This document shows positions 37,801-49,560 of a DNA stretch of 64,000 nt, in pieces. Positions within the stretch are counted from its first letter, which is position 1. Each line of letters begins with the position of its first letter. Below the pieces are notes generated by a model. It worked only from the letters and a program-made list of their open reading frames with translations. It ran no database searches and was not told where the DNA came from. The position numbers and the translations under genes were made by a program. This stretch comes from Otis tarda (Eukaryota; Chordata; Aves; Otidiformes; Otididae). The stretch is from positions 5,712,501 to 5,776,500 of the forward strand of contig CM048576.1 in assembly GCA_026413225.1 (NCBI GenBank), read 5' to 3'.

Positions 37801-38584
37801 TGGCCCTCTCACTTCAAGACAGAAAGCAAAACAGCTGCTTTGCCTGGTACCTGCGCTGCTGCTGGCCTGGCAAAATGTTTAGTGGTTCTCACTGTACTCG
37901 TGTCACGGAAGTGAGTGGCAAACTACAGGGTTTACAAGGAACTTGGGGTTCTTTCATCCTTTGTGGAAGTTCATCCATCTTCCCCTAGACTAGCCAGATA
38001 AGATAGGCACAAAGCAAAATTCCTTCTGCAAACAGGGGCCTTTCTGGCCTGGTCTGAGTGGAAACTACTGCCCTTTTTATGCAGTAGAGTCTTGTGGAGC
38101 TACCCTCAATCAGCAGGGCTTTATCCCTGGCAGAGCCAGCACGAATGGTCTTCAGCTCCTGTTTTCAGTTTGGACCTACTACTGGCAGGGAAAAGCTCAT
38201 GCAGTTCAGTGGAAGAACAGGAAGGGAAAGAAAGCTGTAGCCACTGAATGGGGCTGTGCCCAGAGCCATATAGCACAGCACGCGCATAGAAAGTTTCGTC
38301 TGTCTGTTGATACATACACACAGTGTGTGCACAGGCCCCCCTGCGCACATATGTTTTGATCTTAGCTTTGTACTATCAGTTCCAGGAGCTGGTCCAACAA
38401 GCTCTGGCTGTGTTTCCATTCAAATGCTGTACAAGACATGTCCTAGTACAAAGTTTGTGTTTACAGCAGGAAGATGAAAAGCCAGGGGTAGTTTTCATCT
38501 CCTTTTTGCCTGTCAGTAACATCATTAATTTGGGCTCTAGCCCTAAATAATCCCTCTAATCTGTCAGATCATAGATTATGAAAC
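34875..38584. other. Unique non-coding sequence
   Basis: No gene, RNA gene or clear repeat. The frames at 35518-35766 and 35854-36189 have no domain. Confidence 0.5.
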
Positions 38585-38660
38585 ATGAAAGTGATGAGCC
38601 TGAAGCTACCCAGAAGCAAATCAATGCTTGGGCTGAAAGACTCCAGAATTAAAGACAGGG
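38585..38660 (-). repeat. Possible MIR relic, antisense
   Basis: The plus strand 'aagtgatgagcctgaagctacccagaag' followed by 'gcttgggctgaaagactcc' parallels the antisense MIR core ('aagtgacttgcccaaggtcacccagaag', then '...gagctgg'). Only a short, diverged stretch matches, so this could be coincidence. Confidence 0.3.
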
Positions 38661-40137
38661 AAAGCTCAGGCACGTTGAGGTTAGCATTGTCAGAAAGGTC
38701 CTGACTTCAAAGACTGGACGTGAGGGGCGAGTGAAATGGTGAAAAACTAGAGAAAATCTGAAGCAAAAGCCTCACTTAGCAGGAAGGAGTTCGGCAGCTC
38801 TGGTGTGAGCAAACCTGCTCAGTTAGTCCACCCAGGGTTTAACTTGGTGCTCATTCACAAAGGCTGTCACTGTAGTAACACAGGAAGCACCAGACAAAGT
38901 GTTTTCAGAACCAGAGGTTTAACAAGTCATTGATACAGAAGAAACATGCACAGTCACAGAGGCGTGGGAACAATTTGAAGAGAGATGGGCTCTCTTGCAG
39001 AGCCCAGAGCTGCCATCCATAGCCCCACCTACACCCTCCTCCTTGAGACAGGCTCTGGCTCACTCTGCTTGAAGGAAAGGTTTCCTGAAGACAGTACCTT
39101 TGGTTCTCTTTCAGCGAAAGGAACTCAAAAAGAAGCTCTTACCAGCAAAGTCAGCGAAGCAGATCAGGCATAACACCACAGCCCCCACTGGTGCTCAGGG
39201 AGCCAAGCTGATCTCTGCCTACAGAGGATCTGGACAGATACAGCCAGTGCAATTCCTTGTTCGTGGTTCTTGCTGTTTGTTCAGGGCTCCAAATTATCCT
39301 CTAGCAGGAGAGACTTCCCACTGCTTTCTGGCTCATTTTCTACCTCGCATTCATATCTGTGTGTTTAGCAGTCTGTGCTGTATGTGATTATCAGCTTGTT
39401 TTTTTGATTAACAAGTTTGCTTAAGTTAGATGGGTGCCAGGAATACTGATGTTAGTGTCCCAGAGATAAGGATGATGCTACATGGAAATTCCTGCCCTCT
39501 TCACAGTCATGACTATTCCAGGGGAAAAAAAAAAATAAAAATCCCTCTTTCTTCATCCAGAGACTTTCAGGAATTTTCAGGAATGCATTTTGGTTAGTGT
39601 CTCAAAAAAAAGCCACAGGATCAACTTATGTACCTCAGTTGTCCTTGAGGAATAGATCAGATACGGCTTCCTCCCTCAGAAAGAATCTGAATTTTCTTCT
39701 TTCTCATTGTACAAAAACAATGTAGCTCTGCTTTCAAGATATACTGCAAGGTTTTCCAGACACTTGAGGGCCATGTTCAAGGTGTCTTGTTCTGGATTAT
39801 GTGCCAGCACTTCTGCACCTTAGTGATGGAAATGATGATGACGTAGATGAAGAACTCACTACAATGAAGTGAGTTAACCACTGGTGTGTTGTGCTCCTGA
39901 GATCTGTTTCAGTGCAGTATCTTGTCCCTGCCTGCTCCATTCTGACTCCTCTCTGGTGTCTGCAATGGCTTTAGAGCAATCCTGCTGCAGAGATCACCTT
40001 CCGCTCCAGTCCTAGTTTTCCTCTCTCGCGAATTTTGTTTGCAGGCTGCAGTAACCTTGTCTTCCTTTAAGCCTGAAATAATTGAACAAGTGCAAACTTC
40101 ACCCTTATAGTCTTGTATATTCTTTCTTCTTTTCTTT

Positions 40138-40139
<2 letters not shown>
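38661..40139. other. Unique non-coding sequence
   Basis: The perfect tandem TTTCAGGAAT lies at 39565-39574 and 39575-39584. An A11 run with AATAAA-like composition lies near 39525-39540. No gene is supported. Confidence 0.5.

Positions 40140-40172
<33 letters not shown>
40140..40172. repeat. T33 homopolymer
   Basis: Thirty-three uninterrupted Ts form the longest homopolymer in the window. A pyrimidine-rich lead-in (TCTTTCTTCTTTTCTTTCC) precedes it. If it were a retrocopy A-tail on the minus strand, the adjoining body (above 40172) should show a polyadenylation signal and a gene-like sequence, and it does not. Confidence 0.9.
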
Positions 40173-40174
<2 letters not shown>

Positions 40175-43100
40175 AATAACCTCTCATTAGAGAAAACAGA
40201 GAGAAAAACTGGGAAAATGAGAGACTTAAGTTCCATGTTTACCTACTGGTTGCTTGCTTTTCTGACTGTTCTAAAACCTGCTGTCTGGCACCTCCACTGC
40301 ACCTTGTTCCTCACTGGACTTTGATTTAATCAGGACATGTCACTATTGCTGGGAGTTATTAGCCATTTCACCTTCCTGAAAGCAAGAGCTTCTTTGACAA
40401 GAACCTAGTAGTGCCACATTTCAAAGGCCTTTCAAACAGTCTTTAGTCCAGATAAGACTTGAAGGGTGAAGAGGCAACAAAAAGCAGCTAATCCACTTAA
40501 CTGCCAGTGGAAACTTCACCAGTGAAAAGAGCAAGTTATTTTTTGGAATGACTTCTCTGCAGTCAGATACTGGGGATTTCCAACAGCTGCACAGTCCTCC
40601 CTGCCTGTGTTTTCTAGTACTGAATACTAACGATCCTTCACTTCTACTTTAATTGCCTGCCTATCAAGCTTTGTTAATCTTCCCCATTTTCCTTAATCTT
40701 TCATCAAGTGTCACTTTTTTCCTGTGTTTCTTCTGTGTTGACAAGGCATTTAAACATTTCACTAAGCAAGAAAAAAAGTAAAGGAAGGAAGAAAGAAATC
40801 CTCCCCACTGCATCTGGAATGCTCATTTTCCAGATTAGAAAATAAGTGGCTGTGGTATCTAATTAACACTAATAGGTTAATTAGAGAATATTTAGATCCC
40901 CATCCTTCCAAACCAGGAAGACTGTAGACTGCTTTAAAGTCAGGCTGTTTTCATAATCTAAACAATACTTGCAGCTAAGACAGGGTTTATTCCAGAGAGA
41001 AGCTAACAGCATTTTAGCAGAAATTCATCAAGTGTTTGATCTTTATTTTGCTGAATGAGAAAGGTTTTGACTAGCACAGAGACAGAATCGTTGCTGTACT
41101 AAATGCTGCCTACTTCTCTTGAAGTTTCTTGAAGCCATTGTTTTTACCCAATAATCAGCCTTTAAGAGTTAGTTCCTGGTGAATATCCCTTGAAGCCCTT
41201 TGAGGCTCTGCAGTGAGGCTTCTCTGGGTGGTGAAAACGCATGATACCTTGAAAGTGTAAGAAAAGTGGAAATGCAAATTGATTTGTTGCAGCAAAACTG
41301 AAGATGAGTTCAGGTGATGGAGGTATCTATTCGGAGAGAAAGGGCCTCCAGTAGAACTCTTAAATTTTTGATTAATACCGGGAGAGTCAAGGAGGCCCTC
41401 GGTTGGGCCTGGAATGAAGCCCAGATGGCACAGTTGCAGACTTTAACCAGCAAGAGTCTGGGCAGTGTGGCCCTCATTGCCCCATCATTGGATCCATCAC
41501 AACTCAAGATAGGGCAGTAAGTAGATAAGGTGATCTTCCGGAAAGAAACCCCAGCACGGGAGCTTGGACCACACAGATCTTGGGCTTTACATTCCAGGAC
41601 TCTACCAAGCTGAGAAGTAGGGCTGGAGTGGGCACATTCTAAGGTGCAGCATACGAGAAGCTCAGCTCAATTTGTTTAAACTCAATAAAGAATAAGTTAG
41701 TACAGAAAAAAAGCCCATTAAGCTGAGCGTGTCTGGCTGTTTTCATACGATGACTGCCACATCTCTGCCATCTCTGAAAGCAGAGGCTTGGAAGTCCATC
41801 CAGGTAAGGTCTATAGGTAGGATTTTTCAGGACCCAGTCTGTGTGGCTATGTGCATTTGTCATTAGCTTCAAGTCTCTTTCTTTTGCCCTTGAGCATTTT
41901 CTCCCATAAGCAGTTCCATCAATGAGATGCTGCCTACTGCCCTGCTTAAGATATGTCTCACTGTTTACCAGAACATATTCAGACACTGAAAATATGCTTT
42001 CTCTTTCAAGGGAGCTTCCGATGTGTGCTGATTTGAGATCTGCATCAGCAAATAAGATCAGGAAGGATGAGAGGGAGAAAAATAAACAGGGCTAGGGACA
42101 AAAAAAAACCTTACATGCAACAGCTAATAATGAAGGTTGTCCAATTACAGAAATTTCAAAATCTTAAAATTAAGATCCCTTTGTTCCAAACAAATTTCTC
42201 TCTTCTCCTCAAAAATCTTTCATGTCAGTCTCAATTACTGAGCTATTTTCAGTACTTTGATAAGTTTATTATTGCCATACATTGCTACTGTGGAAGAAAA
42301 TCAACCATAACAAAAACTGATGTAAAGTTTTGGGGCATGTTTCATCACCTTGTTAGAGCTTTTCCATGCGTCCTCACTTTGCTGTTTCCAAAACCATCAG
42401 ATGACAGATTTTAAAGCCTAGGGGTGTACCCCTACGACTGCTTCCTCTAGCTTGCCCAGAATTTCACAGGCCACAGGCTATCCCAGGAAACTTGGAAGGA
42501 AACATGAACATCTCAGCACAGACCTTGCACAGCACTGAAATCTGAGAGTAAAAAACTACATCATCCCACGTTTTTGATTTTGTGATTAAAAGAATGGCAA
42601 TAAGTTTATGCAAAAGTGATAGAAGATACACAGCTTTTCTTTGGAGTCCTAGAGTCTCTTACTCAGATGTTCTTTTTCTGCAACATTTGGATCATGTCAG
42701 CTTTCCACTGCTAAGAAATGGGATTCTTCTCTCATACTTGGGTAAATCAGGCATGACTGCGTTGAAAATAATGGTGCTTCTGGTGTGACAGGTTCATCGA
42801 TCCCTAAACATTAGCTTTCTACAGAGCTGTGCAGAATATTCATCACTGATCTTTCAGGCCATGCCGTCAGTGCATTTTTTCCTACAAAAATATAACATTA
42901 TTCAAAGCAATAGCTAACTTTGTTTTGAGGGGAAAGGTGAGAGGAGGGTGTCAAACAAAAGAACCGCTGAAGCCAGCCCAGCCTACGTCGTCTGCTCCAA
43001 TGAAAAGTACAAGAATCCTCATTTTAGAAGTACGTGAGATAACAGATGCTGCATGTCAGGTCTGTTGATAGTTGCTAGAAGTTAGACCATGTTTTTAAAA

Positions 43101-44143
43101 GGGACGCTAAATACCCCTCCTCAAAAGTGGGATTATCTCTGACAAGTGCAGATTCTGCTCCCTTGCTGGATTTTGACATACCCTGGACTTGCTATGAGCA
43201 GTTCCACAGTTTATTTGCATATTGTGTGAAAACAATATTTCCATCTGCAGCTTAGACTTTCGAATTTCTTTGCTGTGCTCTCCCAAAAAGACCTTAACAA
43301 AGATTCCTGGGTCTCTCAGGCTGAGACACTGTATTGCTGGCCAAGTAACCTTGAGTTTGAGCCACACACAAACCGAGGGTTACTTTGGAGACTGACGTTC
43401 AATAGCAATAACTATGCAGATACTGGCAAGAATTAAAGTTACAAATCCTGACTGCAACTGACCCTCTCTTTCCCCTTATGAAGACTAGCCAGAAATTCCT
43501 TGCTGGGAAAGGAGTAAGAAAGGGAGGGAGCTGAAGAACACCCAGTGTGCATCCTCCTGCCAGTAATCACTGGGAAAACAGGCCAGTTCTCCCTTCTTTT
43601 CTCCTATCCCCTGCCTTTCTCTCTGCGATCGAGCTTGCTACAGCAGCCCTTGCGACTAACGAATTGCATTTTAGTTATAACTGAACAACCTGCCTCGTTC
43701 AGCATCATATCATCTGCTGCCTTGGTATTTACATTGCACTTACAGTTATGTTGCACCAACAGTCAATCTCAGCTCCTGCTGTGTGCTCACATGGATGTGC
43801 TCCCTTCTATGCACAAACGCTAGGGATAGCTTGGTTTCCCGCTTTTTGTGAGGCTTTGGGAATTAACCCAAGAAGAAAGAGGCTCGCAGAGGAAGTGGGT
43901 CAGCAGGCTGTGCGTTGGCAGCAGCTGGGAGAGGAGTGAGCAAGCACAATGAGGAGTTGTGGGCGACTGCTATTAAGGACTCTCCATGGAGGAATTTGTT
44001 GAATGCTGCTAGCAAGACTGCTGAGGACATTTGCACGGTCCCTCCCCGCTCTGGCAGCAGAGGCAAGGAAGCAGCCTTGCGAAGGAGGAACTCAGTGTAG
44101 AAGTGAGAAATAAGAGACTTTAAAATCCCTCAGCTGCATATTT
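40173..44143. other. Unique non-coding sequence
   Basis: About 4 kb with no recognised gene or repeat. The opposing frames at 41310-41507 (minus) and 41314-41520 (plus) illustrate the chance character of open frames here. Confidence 0.5.
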
Positions 44144-47100
44144 AGGATGAGATTTTTTTTTTCCAGAAAAATTTGAAGGAGAGTTTGTGGCCAAATCCCT
44201 AGTCTGTGGAGTTTGAGCGTGGGCAATCAGGTCTGCAGTGTATTGATCTGGCCTGGACTGAGCACGCGGTGTGATGCTGACGAGCTGCTGGCTTGTACTC
44301 ACAAGGAGATCTCAGTGGTGAGTGAAGTGTTTGAAAAAAAAAATCCCCACCACCTCAGAATCCCACGAGAAGGCTTATGGGGAGCAGTGGCTTGTTTATG
44401 CACATCTAGTCTGCCCTGGAAGGCCCTGCAGGTACCAGGGATGTACTCTTAAAAACTCCCACCGCTTGTTGCCAACACTGAGAGCCTTTTTGTAGACAGG
44501 CAGCTGCTGCTGTCTTGATTAAACCTGCTTTGACCAGCTCTTTAACGAGGAGTTTAAAGCAGCAGCAATTACAAGCTCTTAATCCATTGCAATGTGGGAG
44601 TGGAAGACTGTTTGCTAACAAAAATAGTTCTGCGAACTGGGCCACAAAGCAGTGAAAGGAGAATCATGGGAAGGCCAAAGAGACAAAGTAGCTGATAAGA
44701 ACACGGACAGGGCTGAGAGACTCAGACAGGAGAGAGGAGAGCCTTCACTTTGGGGCGCAGAGTCAGAGGCAGCAGCAACAGCTGGCTCACGTTGTCAGCT
44801 GGTGTCGGCCAGCAGTCTCAGCCAGTCCAGAAATGGAACTGTAGTCATCTATCAATGAAAGCCTATATTTGTAGCAAGTTGATAAACAGTCAAGGTCAGT
44901 GATGCCCCTAAAGAAAGTACTGAATATTTACATGAAAGATGTTGTTGTAGAATTTACTCTTCATGCCTGTTTCCTCCCTAATTTTTGTTAGTCCAGTTTA
45001 TCTGGTGCTCTTCCACTTTTCTATCATGTAAGCATGAATACAAAAAAACCATCTGATGTCAAACATTAACAGAATCCTTGCATTGTCTGAAGGGTAATGT
45101 GTGATGGCAGCTACAAGCTTTACAAGGCTATGAAGGCAGAAAGAGTTATTAGCTCTACAGGTTGCACAATTTGTCCTTAGGACTGAAAAATGCAGACACA
45201 AGTTAATCTGTCAAACTTCAAACACACAAAATGCCTCAACAGGGACCCAATTCTGAGCTGTCAGCAGAACAGAAAATGTTCAGGACACACTTTTTAAATT
45301 TAAAAAGAAAGAGAGGAGAGGATATAGAGTTTGCCTTGCTTTGGAGGCTTTTCTGCTGTTGTTGCAAGGCATTAATTGTACAGAAAAGCAAACAGAGGAC
45401 ACAGAGTAAGTCTGAAAAGCATGTGCGCACAGTGAAAGTAAAACACCTAAAAGGCAGTAATCCTGCCTCAGCTCTCTCTGTTAACCCTTCATCCAGCACC
45501 TGGACCACAGGGAAACAATATCTTCAGCATTACAGACCCACTTTCTCCAAATAAAACTTTTTTTTTAACCCTTTCCACACATGGAGGTACTAGGTCTTCA
45601 TCAGGCAGTCTGCACAGGAAGTATAGAGCAAAGTCCAGTCTCCAGAAAATAACAGGAAAGAAGAAAACCCAAAACCCAAACAAGATTTACTTCCTTCCTA
45701 GTTTCATCATCTATGAGTTCTTACCTCCTGGCCACCAGGCAAAGAGCATCAGGAGAAGAACCCTAAGGAGACAGAAAGAGGCTTATGTGACAGGCAAATC
45801 CTTTCTGTTGTGTGGAACGTGAGCATAACCCAGACCTGCACTCTGCCTGCTGTTCCTGTCACCTAGACAAGCTTTTATGGCAAGTGAGTGAGGAACACAA
45901 ATCCATTTTGCCCTTTCTCAACATTTGTATTACTACTTCTTGCCTTTCACCACCTGCTCTCCAATAGCTGTTCCAAGAGATCACAGCCCCCTCGCAGGTG
46001 GTGACAGTTCTGGTACTGGGGTCCTTCCTACCTTTGGAAATAGTGCTCATGCAACAAAACTGTGAGGGTTGAGCAGGCTGTCAGAGGGAAACTTGATGTG
46101 TTGTCTCCTGGAATGTGGGGACAGAATATCATTTCTCTCCCACGCTATCCCCCCCAGTATATTCCTGGGACTTGGACCACCAATCAGCAAGCAATAAAGC
46201 ACATTTAATTTGACATAGAAGTTTGAAGTTCCAGTGACTTTCCTTTTGTCTTCTTGTCTTGCCAAGAATGGGCTAAGGGATCTGACAGTTTCTCTGGTTT
46301 ATTAAATCACTCCCTCTAGTCTCTAAAGTTTGTTTTACCTCAAAATACACACGATGGATTTCTCCACTGGCTTGTCTTCTGGACAAAAGCTCTGGCTTTA
46401 TTTCTTCTAGATATCACTTGCAACAGCTGGAAGTGTTTTCCTAACTAGAGTTATTCAGTGACTATTAATGTATAACTGAGCCATTTTGTCAAGTGTCTCC
46501 TTCATAAAACCAAGTCAATATAACATTCAACAGGCAAGGTGTGTTAGTTTCTGGGAGGGGTAAGAAATTCAGAGCAGTTGATGATGATTTTGTATTTTAG
46601 ATATTTAGAAAATATCCAGAATATCTTTGCACTGATATCTAAAGTCTCTACCACAGACTTTCTCAACCTTCCTGGGGGTTAGGAGGGAAGAGGATTTGAC
46701 TGCGTGTTTATGTTTCCTTGCCATAAAAAAAAAAAAGGTGTTTCATTTTATCTTATTGATACATTGTGTTTTAATAGAGAAATGCACTCAAATAAAGACA
46801 TGTAAAGCCAGTTAATATAAAAACTTAATTGATTAGTCTCTGTTGCACCTATGTTGAGAAATAAGAAAAAGTCCATGGCCTTAAATCAGAAGGCCCTGTC
46901 AGATACCTTCATCTAAAAAGAATGGCACATGATACACTGGCCATACACATGCTTCCTTATTTTTGGTTCACTATATTATCCAACCCCAAAATTAATTCAA
47001 GACAGGGATGAAGCAGTAAATGTTAGTACAATTTTAGTACTAGATACCATGTGTCCTAGGTTTTACTGTTTCAAAGGCCAATTCCGCTACCTCTGCTAAA

Positions 47101-48179
47101 TAGGAAAGTATAAAACAAAGGTCGGGGGGGAGGCCACATCCTCCCCCAAACTCACATCAAGTGTCATATAACGTAACACCTGGTTAACTCCTTTTCAAAA
47201 GGCAGAAAAAAGACAATTTGCTGCTGGCAAATGGATGGAGCTTTGCTCTGACCCTGCAAGGGCATTCTAACAGGCAGTTACGTGCACGTTCTCATCAAAG
47301 TCTGCTCTCTGCAAGAACCCTTGGACACATACTTGGGTGGCCTGAGTTAGAGGCTTGTTGTTTTAAATAACTGGCATTAGAGATATATAGTGTATCTATT
47401 TTCCTCAAAGTTTGTATCCAACTGCAATCTATGAGCAGTTGAACAAACTGCCCTACCACATATATTTGCAACTAGCACTGTTTCTGCTTTGGTGCATTTC
47501 TTTCAGTGATTTGTGATGTCAGCTATGTCCCTGAATGCATTGCTTGAGGTTATGGAGGTAGCCTCTGGGCCACTCTCCATGGACCTGACCCACAGGGTTT
47601 GACCATATGAAGCTACTGGAACTGCACAATTAGACCACCATTCGCCTTCTGCAAAGCCGAAACCAGAAACAATCCATCACAGAAGTAGCACATTAGACAT
47701 TTTTCTTCCCTGTCCAGCAGGTACCACAGGGGCCCTGCTTTATAGAACAGAGTTTAAGGGAATTAGCATGGCCATTATTTTAAATATCCCCATCTGATTC
47801 ACGCTAAAGGTGTCGCATCTCTGCAACAAAGCAGCCTATGGTTCATTACCTGGGGATCATGAAGAATATAGCAATATGGAAATCTTCTGAAGTATTGCCA
47901 TCATTACTGAGGAGATTCATTAACTCCCTGCAAATTTAAATCAACCTATTTCACCGAGACAATCCAAAAGTTTTGTGCTTTTAATACTATGCGTACCTTA
48001 AGGGTAAAACTCTCCCACAAAGTCCAGAGCTCAAAACAGTGATGTTTAGACATAAAAGGCAAAAAAAGTCACCTTCCTGTTTTACAATTACTCTCAGCTG
48101 AATGTCAGTAAAGGTCTTGAAACAATGTGATACTCACTCTGCTAACCTGCTCCACTTCAGTTCCTAATGTTCTACATCA
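44144..48179. other. Unique non-coding sequence
   Basis: No gene or clear repeat. Short T/A homopolymers lie at about 44153-44162 and 46726-46737. A phrase near 45693-45725 loosely recalls the MIR 'cagtttcctcatctgtaaaat' block but is too short to call. Between about 46300 and 48300 long open frames are notably absent, consistent with AT-rich non-coding DNA. Confidence 0.5.
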
Positions 48180-48345
48180 GATAAATTACTTAGTGCCACA
48201 ATTAAATCCTTATCAGCCCCGTTGGGGCCTGTGTCATAGCCACTTTAGGAAAAAGAAAGGTTACTTTGAGCTCTTCTTTAAAAACTAAATTGCATTAGGA
48301 AGTAATTGCAAATTGTTATTATTATTTATTACTTGCATAACAGAT
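48180..48345. promoter_or_regulatory. AT-rich candidate regulatory element
   Basis: Complex AT-rich DNA with a GATA-type core CTTATCAG (48209-48216), an AATTAAAT phrase, GTAATTGCAAATTG near 48302-48315 and a short TTATTATTATTTATT run. No frame or repeat accounts for it. The assignment rests only on composition and motifs. Confidence 0.22.
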
Positions 48346-49469
48346 AAGGTGTGCATGATCTGAACGCTTTCAAGTCTTCCCTGCATGGAAAGATGGGTTC
48401 ATGCAGGCCAGTGTATCGCCAGAAGTCTCTGTGAGGAAGAATACATTGGAAAACGCCAGCTTTATTGCTAGTCCTTTTTTTTTCCTCCCTGAATGGATTC
48501 TCTGAGCTTTGCATTTATCCTGTGGTTGTAGAGGCAATTAAAATACAGCTAGAAAGAGGTGAGTAGTCATCCTATAAAAATCAGCTAAGCAGAAGACAAG
48601 ATGTATGCCTCTGCTGCTTCCTTGGGCAGGAGAGTAAAGAAAAGGAATGCTCTGTGCTCCTGCCTTTGGTCAACTCACGTAGGCAGAGCCAGGGCTGTTG
48701 AGTCCTGGGGCCCGGCATCCCAGGAGTGAGCACGGTGTAACACAGAAAATAACATGGCATGGGATATCGCTGCCAGCCAGGAGATGAATGACTGGGTGAA
48801 CAGCAAGGACTTGGATCCAGGAACAGTATTTCCGCTTAAAGGCTGCAAGATTAAATCTTGAGGCTCATATCTGCCTCTGAGGAAAAGCCGAAGTATTCAT
48901 AATAAATTCAGTGTTCATTAGCCCACAGAAGTCCCAGCTGAGTTTAAAGTACATTGTGCTTATTACTGTGGCTTCATAGAGTCTCCACCCTAAATACTAA
49001 AAAATATGAAAGACAAAACAGGCCTGAAGGCTTTGAGGAGTTGGTTGAAGTCAGGATACACAGGAAAAGAGGATTTCTTTCACAAATCTCAGTGCAGCCC
49101 CTCACTGCCTGGACAGCACGATCTCTCCACCTTAGTGCTAGGTGATTTCCACCTATTTGTCCATGTGGAGCAACCATTAGTTTAAGTGCTACACACAGAA
49201 TGCATGTGACCATATGTTCCCTCATGTATAAACTAGTATGAAAAGGCTCACCTTCGTATATCACAATACAAATATGAAAGCAACAGATTAAGCTGAGGTT
49301 ATCCAATCTAATAAAACACACCTCTTCCCAAGGGGGTAGAGATGCTCTACAAAGCTTATTTTTAGGTCAGAATGAAAACAGAGAGAAGTAACTCCCACTC
49401 TCAGATTTTGTTTTTGGGAAGAAACTTCCTACCCAAAGTCTCTCTCAATAGGATTTAGTTTAGAAATAT
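48346..49469. other. Unique non-coding sequence
   Basis: The minus-strand frame at 48974-49321 (115 codons) has no recognisable domain. No repeat was identified. Confidence 0.5.
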
Positions 49470-49560
49470 ACATCTGGAAGGGGCTTCTGCAGTCATCAAG
49501 TCTTGCTACAGCAGGGAATCACATCCTGTGATCCCCACTCATGAATTTATAAGCTCCACG
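49470..49560 (-). mobile_element. Probable CR1 LINE 3' tail fragment, antisense
   Basis: The plus strand reads ctggaaggggcttctgcag, tcatcaagtcttgct and acagcaggg. This follows the reverse complement of the CR1 terminus ('ttggaagggacctctggaga', 'tcatctagtcc...gct', 'aagcagggtcac') with a few bases deleted. Only the last 60-90 bases of the element are recognisable. It would be an old, heavily 5'-truncated insertion. Confidence 0.5.

Noticed and set aside
39101-39390. Possible exon: pyrimidine-rich stretch and CAG at about 39112-39114 followed by an open frame beginning with basic residues
   Set aside because: No donor site, no recognisable protein and no partner exons. A polypyrimidine-AG alone occurs often by chance.
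40140-40400. Retrocopy with A-tail on the minus strand
   Set aside because: No polyadenylation signal next to the T33 tract and no gene-like body beyond it.
45690-45730. Sense MIR-like phrase (agtttcatcatctatgag)
   Set aside because: Match too short and the neighbouring MIR blocks are missing.
47040-47160. Possible LTR start (tgtcctaggtt...) with a G-rich patch
   Set aside because: No matching second LTR, primer-binding site or terminal inverted motif was seen.
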